28,259 nucleotides of DNA from an uncultured Chlamydiaceae bacterium (lineage in GTDB: Bacteria; Chlamydiota; Chlamydiia; Chlamydiales; Chlamydiaceae), in assembly GCA_937884635.1 (NCBI GenBank), contig CALGBW010000040.1:1-28259 (forward strand), written 5' to 3'. The translations under genes were made by a program, and so were the position numbers. The notes beneath the pieces were generated by a model that had not been told where the DNA came from, searched no databases, and worked only from the letters and a program-made list of their open reading frames with translations. Positions 23,713-28,259 of the stretch are shown here, in pieces; within the stretch, counting starts at the first letter, position 1; every line of letters begins with the position of its first letter.

Positions 23713-24797
23713 TGCCCTTACTTGCCTCAGCTTTTCCTGTTGAAGAACTCAGAACTTGGTTTCTAGCCAATAAAAGAAATTTCCCTTGGAGGGAAAAACC
23801 TTCTCCTTACCGCGTATGGATATCAGAAGTGATGTTGCAGCAGACCCGAGCTGAGGTGGTGGTTCCCTATTTTATCTCCTGGATGCAGCGGTTTCCTTCT
23901 ATTGAGGCATTAGCGTCGGCTACAGAAGAAGAGGTTGTAAAAGCCTGGGAAGGATTAGGATATTACAGCCGAGCACGGAATCTACTCCATGCAGCCCGTA
24001 TGATTGTAGAGCGCTTTGAAGGAAAACTACCCACTACTTTTGAAGAGCTTTCTGCTATCAAAGGCCTGGGACTATATACAGCAAATGCAATTCGTGCTTT
24101 TGCCTTTCATCAAAAGGCGGCTCCTGTTGATGGAAATGTGCTGCGGAGTATGAGTAGGGTTTTTAAGATCCCCTCAGCTATTGATCTTACCTCCACAAAA
24201 AAGGAAGTAGTCCAATTAGTCGAGGATTTTTTACCTGATGATAAGCCTTACGAGATTGCAGAGGCTTTAATTGAATTAGGCGCTTGTATTTGTAAAAAAA
24301 CACCGATTTGTGAGCAATGCCCGGTACAGGAATTTTGCCAGGCATATCAAGATCAGGAACAGTCGTTATTCCCTATTCGTAAAATGAAACAAACAATCAT
24401 TCCGCTCATTAGGGGTGTCGCTGTGATCATCTATAAAGGAGCTGTAGTTCTGGAAAAAAGAGCGAACCATGAGCTGATGGCTGGTTTATATGAATTTCCG
24501 TATATTGACGTGCCTTCTAAAAACTTTTTGAGTCCAGAGCTTTTTTTAGAGGGAATGGCAGAGGTGTGGTCATCATACCTAACTTATCGGGATAGGCTGC
24601 CTGGGTTATCCCAAACCTTCACTCATTACAAGGTTTCATTGTATCCCTTTATCTTTTCTGCAACCCAAATTCCTTCTGGAGTGGAGGTTTATCCGCTGAC
24701 TGCTATCAATGAACTTCCTTTTTCTTCAGGTCATCGTAAAATAAAAGCAGAAGTGCTCCTACGTTACGGCACAGAAAAAGGAAACCTCTTAAGCTAA
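23712..24797 (+). CDS. mutY: adenine DNA glycosylase
   Basis: 361 residues. It removes adenine mispaired with 8-oxoguanine. Catalytic residues are Glu39 in ISEVMLQQT and Asp140 in APVDGNVLR. The helix-hairpin-helix is IKGLGLYTANAI (116-127). The C-terminal Nudix-like domain that recognises 8-oxoguanine starts near RGVAVIIYKG. The iron-sulfur cluster loop is odd. The normal first Cys (C-x6-C-x2-C-x5-C) falls at residue 193, which is Ile here, while Cys flanks it at 192 and 194. The other three are C200, C203 and C209. Ribosome entry is by coupling to the preceding gene. Confidence 0.95.
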   Translation: MPLLASAFPVEELRTWFLANKRNFPWREKPSPYRVWISEVMLQQTRAEVVVPYFISWMQRFPSIEALASATEEEVVKAWEGLGYYSRARNLLHAARMIVERFEGKLPTTFEELSAIKGLGLYTANAIRAFAFHQKAAPVDGNVLRSMSRVFKIPSAIDLTSTKKEVVQLVEDFLPDDKPYEIAEALIELGACICKKTPICEQCPVQEFCQAYQDQEQSLFPIRKMKQTIIPLIRGVAVIIYKGAVVLEKRANHELMAGLYEFPYIDVPSKNFLSPELFLEGMAEVWSSYLTYRDRLPGLSQTFTHYKVSLYPFIFSATQIPSGVEVYPLTAINELPFSSGHRKIKAEVLLRYGTEKGNLLS

Positions 24798-24816
24798 TCA
24801 ATGAGTTTTTGAGAGT

Positions 24817-25632
24817 TTAAAAAAGCGTCACAAACTGATGGAAGGTATGTTGCATATAGGCAAATTCTTCCGGGGTAAGAAGACCTACTGGAGAATTTTT
24901 TACAAATAAAGGTGCGACGCTGATATACAAGTCTTGCAGTGCGCGAAACTCTTCTGAAGGAGTGGAGGGTATATAAGCGTGAGAATGGTGCAGAGAGTAA
25001 AACTGCCGATTGCCTTCTTGTCGCACAAGCTGAGGAACGCCATAAATGAACTCATCTCCAGAAGGGACCAGGCGCATTCCTTTCCAAGGGATTCTTTCTG
25101 GGGATCCGGGGAAGTTGATATTTAATCCTATAGGCCAAGGAAGGGTTAAACCTAATATATAAGAACACAAAATGTGTAAAAGCTTTTCTGCCCCCTCCGT
25201 TTGGAATAGGGATATATCGGTGCATTGAGAAAGGGCAATGGCTGGAATTCCATATAACAAAGCTTCATGAGCTGCTCCTACAGTTCCGGAATAAAATAGG
25301 TTCCTCCCCGTATTCTCCCCATGATTAATCCCTGAAATCACTAAGTCAGGAGGATTCTCCGCAAACAATGTTCTTAAAGCAAGTTTCACGCAATCGATAG
25401 GGGTTCCATGTACGGCCCAGGCTTGCTCTACAGGTTTAGGGTAATCATAAGGCTCTATTGCTACTTCCCTAAAGGATGAGAAGGACATGCTAGCTCCAGA
25501 TTGTTGTGTTGCAGGAGCTACGATATAAAGCTGCACATTACTCCATTTTTGTAGCAGTGAAACAAGAGTAAACATGCCAGCAGAGTGAATGCCATCATCG
25601 TTTGTCAATAGAATTTTTAGTCCTGTTTGCAT
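24817..25632 (-). CDS. surE: 5'-nucleotidase SurE
   Basis: 271 residues from ATG 25632. A metal-dependent nucleoside monophosphate phosphatase linked to stationary-phase survival in other bacteria. Metal ligands are Asp12-Asp13 in LLTNDDGIHSAGM, a Ser in QQSGASMSFS and an Asn in SGINHGENTGRN. HGTPIDCVKLAL is also conserved. The open frame runs 33 codons further upstream to 25731, but that part is Lys/Cys-rich and has no family match, so I place the start at the ATG just before the first strand. It converges on mutY with 19 bases between. In C. trachomatis the surE homologue (CT218), as I recall, lies far from mutY (CT107). Confidence 0.93.
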   Translation of the reverse strand: MQTGLKILLTNDDGIHSAGMFTLVSLLQKWSNVQLYIVAPATQQSGASMSFSSFREVAIEPYDYPKPVEQAWAVHGTPIDCVKLALRTLFAENPPDLVISGINHGENTGRNLFYSGTVGAAHEALLYGIPAIALSQCTDISLFQTEGAEKLLHILCSYILGLTLPWPIGLNINFPGSPERIPWKGMRLVPSGDEFIYGVPQLVRQEGNRQFYSLHHSHAYIPSTPSEEFRALQDLYISVAPLFVKNSPVGLLTPEEFAYMQHTFHQFVTLF

Positions 25633-25925
25633 AGGTAATACGTAAGAATTTCTTGCAGAAGTCTTAGTTTTCTTGAATTTTTCTATAGGCCAGAACTCGC
25701 ATTTTATACAAAGAAGCCTTCTTGAGCACAAGTATTTTCCCCGTTTACTCTACAGGCCCTCCATTAAATGATAGGGATTACAATTAAGCTTAGTGCCGTT
25801 GGAATCATGTGATAGGGTTGTTCTTGGATCGGGAAGATCTTTGAAGGTTATAGAAGAAACGCGTTATGCTGGTGGGGTTAACTACTGAAAGCGCTGATTA
25901 TGCATGAAATTGCTTGGAGTATTTT

Positions 25926-26901
25926 ATGTTCCCTTGTTGTAGTAGGTCCAGAGGTGTTGTTCATTTAGAAGCACCTGAAGAAATAGAATTACGAGACATT
26001 GTTTTGACTGAGAGAGACTTGGTTGAATCTGAGGGGGGGGGGGGGGGAAGAAACAGGGACTCTTTTAACAGATGAATCGCTTATGTATGTGGAGGCAGCT
26101 TACCGCGGTATATTCCTTGCAGAGGAGTCAGTTAGCCTTACTAGTATGGGCTATGCTGTGTTACGCATATGTAACTATGTTCAGTTATACATAATGAATG
26201 GCCATCATTTATCCTCTCAGAGCTGTGAGAATGTGACGCGGAGTGTAGGTACATCAACAGTTAGGAATAGTACTTTAGATCAAGCGGGTAATAGAGGACT
26301 TAGCTCATTGCAAATAGAGTGTTGGGTGGTTCAGTTAGTAGCGGAGGCTGGGGTTATTTGCCTGGGCAATATTCCGTGTGTATCTCAGCGTATAGTCCGT
26401 GCTATATATTTGGGTGTGAGGGCGGCGAGTATCATACATACCACGATCGATGCAGCTGTGAATATCGCTTTGATGGGTTCTAATACGCAAGAAATGGAAA
26501 TCCGCCTGCGTAGTATGTTGACTTTAACAGATATGCTACACCTTACTAATGAAGCTATTTATTTTTGTACGCCTACTATTCAGGTTATCCAAGAAAGGTT
26601 ATCTGAAGGAAGAATTGTTGCGTACTTGACTAGGCTGTATGCACCTCTACGTGGTACTAGACGTGTAGTTAGAGGAGCTTTAGGTAGACTTTCGGCTATT
26701 GCCGGAGCTATGGGTGTAGCATGCGTAGCTGGTTTGGGTATAGCTTTGACCACGGATTTGCTCCGTAATGATCAACAACATTCTTCAGAGCAAAGAACTA
26801 TTTTGATTGCACAGGCTGCCATCGCTGTTACAGCTACTATTGCTTTAAGTTGGATGATGCGCGCAAATGTTCGAAGAGCTCGTGCGGCCATGGAAGAATA
26901 A
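25926..26901 (+). CDS. phase-variable Inc-like/TMH protein, OFF by +1 in this sequence
   Basis: ATG 25926 has TTGGAG eight bases upstream and begins MFPCCSRSRG. After codon 36 a run of 15 G throws it out of frame, and it ends at TGA 26073-26075 after 49 residues. With 14 or 17 G it would join the long downstream frame and give about 324 residues. The join is right because the neighbour at 27287 has the same order without a tract: MFPCC, an acidic linker, then AYRGIF and SLTSMGYAVLRICNYVQLYI. Past the shared module come hydrophobic helices around residues 132-183 and a C-terminal membrane hairpin at about 255-276 and 290-311, ending Arg-rich. Topology suggests inclusion or other membrane insertion; function unknown. 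The long frame alone starts only at an unsupported TTG (26023). Gap 25633-25925: nothing clear beyond a repeated TGATAGGG. Confidence 0.8.
26033..26047 (+). repeat. G15 homopolymer inside a coding region
   Basis: Fifteen consecutive G. In the ON frame it codes for Glu-(Gly)4-Glu within an acidic linker, where length change costs little structurally. A shift of minus one or plus two G sets the long frame in phase with ATG 25926. Slipped-strand change or a base-calling error would both be expected here. Confidence 0.95.
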
Positions 26902-27286
26902 GACCTCTGTCAATTTTGCATAAATTTTTTGAATGGGAGTTGTGACAGTTCCTGTATGGAAGCAGTTTGGAGTGTTGTGTGGGCAATGTGTGAGACGAAG
27001 ACTAGAAAATGGGCTTAGAAAGGTATCTTAATGATTAAGAGATATTAACATAGAAGAATGCTCGGGGGGGGGCGGCTTTCAAGCTCGTTATTTCACGCCA
27101 AAAAACCTCTATCTCCAAAGAAAGAAAAAGAAAGGTGTTTTTAGGGGGAACCTCTTCCCTCGGTAATTGAAGGGCTTGTAACCTAGGTTTTAAGGGTTTT
27201 TGTTTTTCTTGCTTTGTTGTGAAAATAAGGGGGTTTTTTGTGACCCTGTAGTAGGATGGCCCTTTTTTATTACAATGGTGAGTCCT
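26902..27286. other. intergenic region with G9 tract and weak hairpins
   Basis: No gene is visible in 385 bases. Nine G lie at 27064-27072. A stem-loop of AAAAAACCT with AGGTGTTTTT (27103-27137, one bulge) could be a weak terminator of the preceding gene. A second possible stem, AATAAGGG with CCC and a T-run (about 27224-27270), lies just before the next start and could affect its translation. I see no convincing promoter. Confidence 0.4.
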
Positions 27287-28259
27287 ATGTTTCCATGCTG
27301 TGGCAGAGTGTGCTGTCCTTGTCTATCTTATTCACATCTGTCCGATTCGGACAATGAGGAAGAATTACAGGAAGTGACAGTTAGTGGTGGCTCATCAGAT
27401 AGTGATGATGAGTTGACTTCTGAGGCTGTGGCTTATACGAATTCAGCTTATCGGGGAGTATTTAATAACAGAGAGGCTGTTGGTCTTACGAGCGTAGGAT
27501 ATTCTCTTTTACGCGCTTGCGATTACATTCAATTGCACATAATACAGCAGGGGTTGAGTTCTCGGCAGGGGTCATTGAATAGGGAGCGACGCAGTGCGTT
27601 GTTTCATGATGTTAATAGTAGCAGCATCGTTCCTTTAGACGCACGTGTGCCGCAATGGATTTATCCATGTGGGATCACTCCCAATGGGACATTTCCAAAT
27701 GGCAGAAGACCGTTTATGATTTTAAATACCTCTGACAATAGGCACTATGAGCAGCTACTTTACGTAGACTATGGGTACTATTTTAGAGGAGGGTTTGATG
27801 AGTGGTCTCATAGTTGGGTCGGATGGTTAAGTTACCCGATGTCTTTATTAACTACTCGTGATTTACGGGATCAACGCCTCACTTTTCCTTATGGGTTGAC
27901 TGGAACAGGGGACATGATTTTAAGGCACCCTAGAAATATTACTCCACAATACCCTTATGCTCGTTATGGTATTAGTAATAACTTAACTGATCATGGGGTA
28001 TGTCCTGTTAGAATTTTTAACTCTACTCATTTCTTTGGAGGAGGGTATGTAGGGTTAGAAGAACCGGGATTTGAACCCATTTATCCATGTGGCATTCACC
28101 CCGATGGGCTGTTTACTGGGGAGTGGTTAGATTTTCCTAATGGGACGATTCCAGCAAATGCGTACCCCTTTGGTTATTTTCCTAATGGATCTTTCCCTTA
28201 TGTGGATTATTTCTTTAACCCCCAATTTAACCACTCTGCATTGTATTTAGCTGTGCAGA
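27287..28259 (+). CDS. accessory protein with Pro-Asn-Gly repeats, partial (C-terminus beyond the edge)
   Basis: 324 codons are open from ATG 27287 to the window end. GGTGAG lies just upstream, and an in-frame ATG at 27275 is the alternative. Residues 1-17 are Cys-rich (MFPCCGRVCCPCLSY). An acidic linker with SDSDDE follows, then a module shared with the gene at 25926 (AYRGVF, VGLTSVGYSLLRACDYIQLHI, about 54-85). After residue 110 the two differ. Here the sequence is rich in aromatic residues, Pro, Gly and Asn, with recurring units IYPCGITPNGTFPNG (125-139), IYPCGIHPDGLF (265-276) and FPNGTIP / FPNGSFP (283-304). No membrane segment is seen in the visible part. I recognise no family. The repeats look like an extended, surface- or host-exposed segment, but that is inference. 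Confidence 0.75.
   Translation, partial: MFPCCGRVCCPCLSYSHLSDSDNEEELQEVTVSGGSSDSDDELTSEAVAYTNSAYRGVFNNREAVGLTSVGYSLLRACDYIQLHIIQQGLSSRQGSLNRERRSALFHDVNSSSIVPLDARVPQWIYPCGITPNGTFPNGRRPFMILNTSDNRHYEQLLYVDYGYYFRGGFDEWSHSWVGWLSYPMSLLTTRDLRDQRLTFPYGLTGTGDMILRHPRNITPQYPYARYGISNNLTDHGVCPVRIFNSTHFFGGGYVGLEEPGFEPIYPCGIHPDGLFTGEWLDFPNGTIPANAYPFGYFPNGSFPYVDYFFNPQFNHSALYLAVQ

Noticed and set aside
26023..26901. Independent 292-residue gene starting at TTG 26023
   Set aside because: The start lies inside the linker, has no ribosome site and would skip the MFPCC module shared with the neighbour. A frameshift by the G tract explains it better.
26905..26955. CTGTCA / TGACAG inverted repeat as terminator
   Set aside because: The stem is only six pairs with a loop of more than 25 bases and no T-run after it.
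22884..27155. Near-identical TTTAGGGG(G)AACCTC at 22883 and about 27139
   Set aside because: It is a 14-15 base match with no further similarity on either side. In the first case it includes a stop codon and a ribosome site. Most likely coincidence.
1..28259. CRISPR arrays, insertion sequences, rRNA genes
   Set aside because: I found no regularly spaced repeats, transposase frames or rRNA sequence in the window.

Overview
The window reads as a chromosomal segment of a Chlamydia species (Chlamydiaceae). The evidence is the gene content and order tgt - DUF721 gene - gyrB - gyrA - tmk - holB / pgl - zwf - ruvX - pyrG - kdsB. From memory this matches the C. trachomatis CT193-CT181 block, followed by CT180-CT175 homologues. 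Inc-type membrane proteins with paired hydrophobic segments, small Chlamydia-type unknown proteins and G/C homopolymer tracts fit the same group. After the oligopeptide-binding protein the order departs from C. trachomatis: homologues of CT140, CT106, CT107 and CT218 follow. A species other than C. trachomatis is therefore likely, but I cannot name it from sequence alone.

Layout. 1-326: 5' part of an Inc-like gene on the minus strand. 527-8592: a plus-strand housekeeping run covering tRNA modification (tgt), topology and replication (DUF721/DciA-like, gyrB, gyrA, holB) and dTTP supply (tmk). 8582-14376: minus-strand genes for the oxidative pentose phosphate pathway (pgl, zwf), RuvX, CTP synthase and KdsB. 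The last two cooperate, because KdsB uses CTP to activate Kdo for lipooligosaccharide. A 677-base gap between zwf and ruvX holds a clear ruvX pseudogene fragment, four hairpins and a tiny Cys-rich reading frame resembling a microvirus replication protein. 14544-15248: an exported protein of unknown role. 15460-19246: two related Cys-rich small proteins, transcribed outward, flank a tRNA-Ala/tRNA-Ile pair, an ABC ATPase, an Inc-like gene and a polytopic membrane protein. 19568-20672: a DsbA-like/DsbB disulfide pair, which suits an organism whose envelope is disulfide-cross-linked. 20680-22029: a shortened peptide-binding lipoprotein. 22204-25632: a queuosine-precursor transporter of the YhhQ family, a pseudouridine synthase, mutY and surE. 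25926-28259: two related accessory genes.

The main points of interest are the accessory loci. The gene at 25926 carries a 15-G tract inside its coding region and is out of frame as read. One G fewer restores a 324-residue protein, so this looks like an ON/OFF phase-variable gene. Its right-hand neighbour shares the N-terminal module but then has a quite different body with Pro-Asn-Gly repeats. The Cys-rich gene at 15460 has a 10-C tract immediately upstream of its -10 element, the layout of a promoter whose strength changes with tract length. A second link across the window is queuine salvage: Tgt has a guanine/queuine-pocket motif unlike the usual bacterial one, and a YhhQ transporter lies about 21 kb away.
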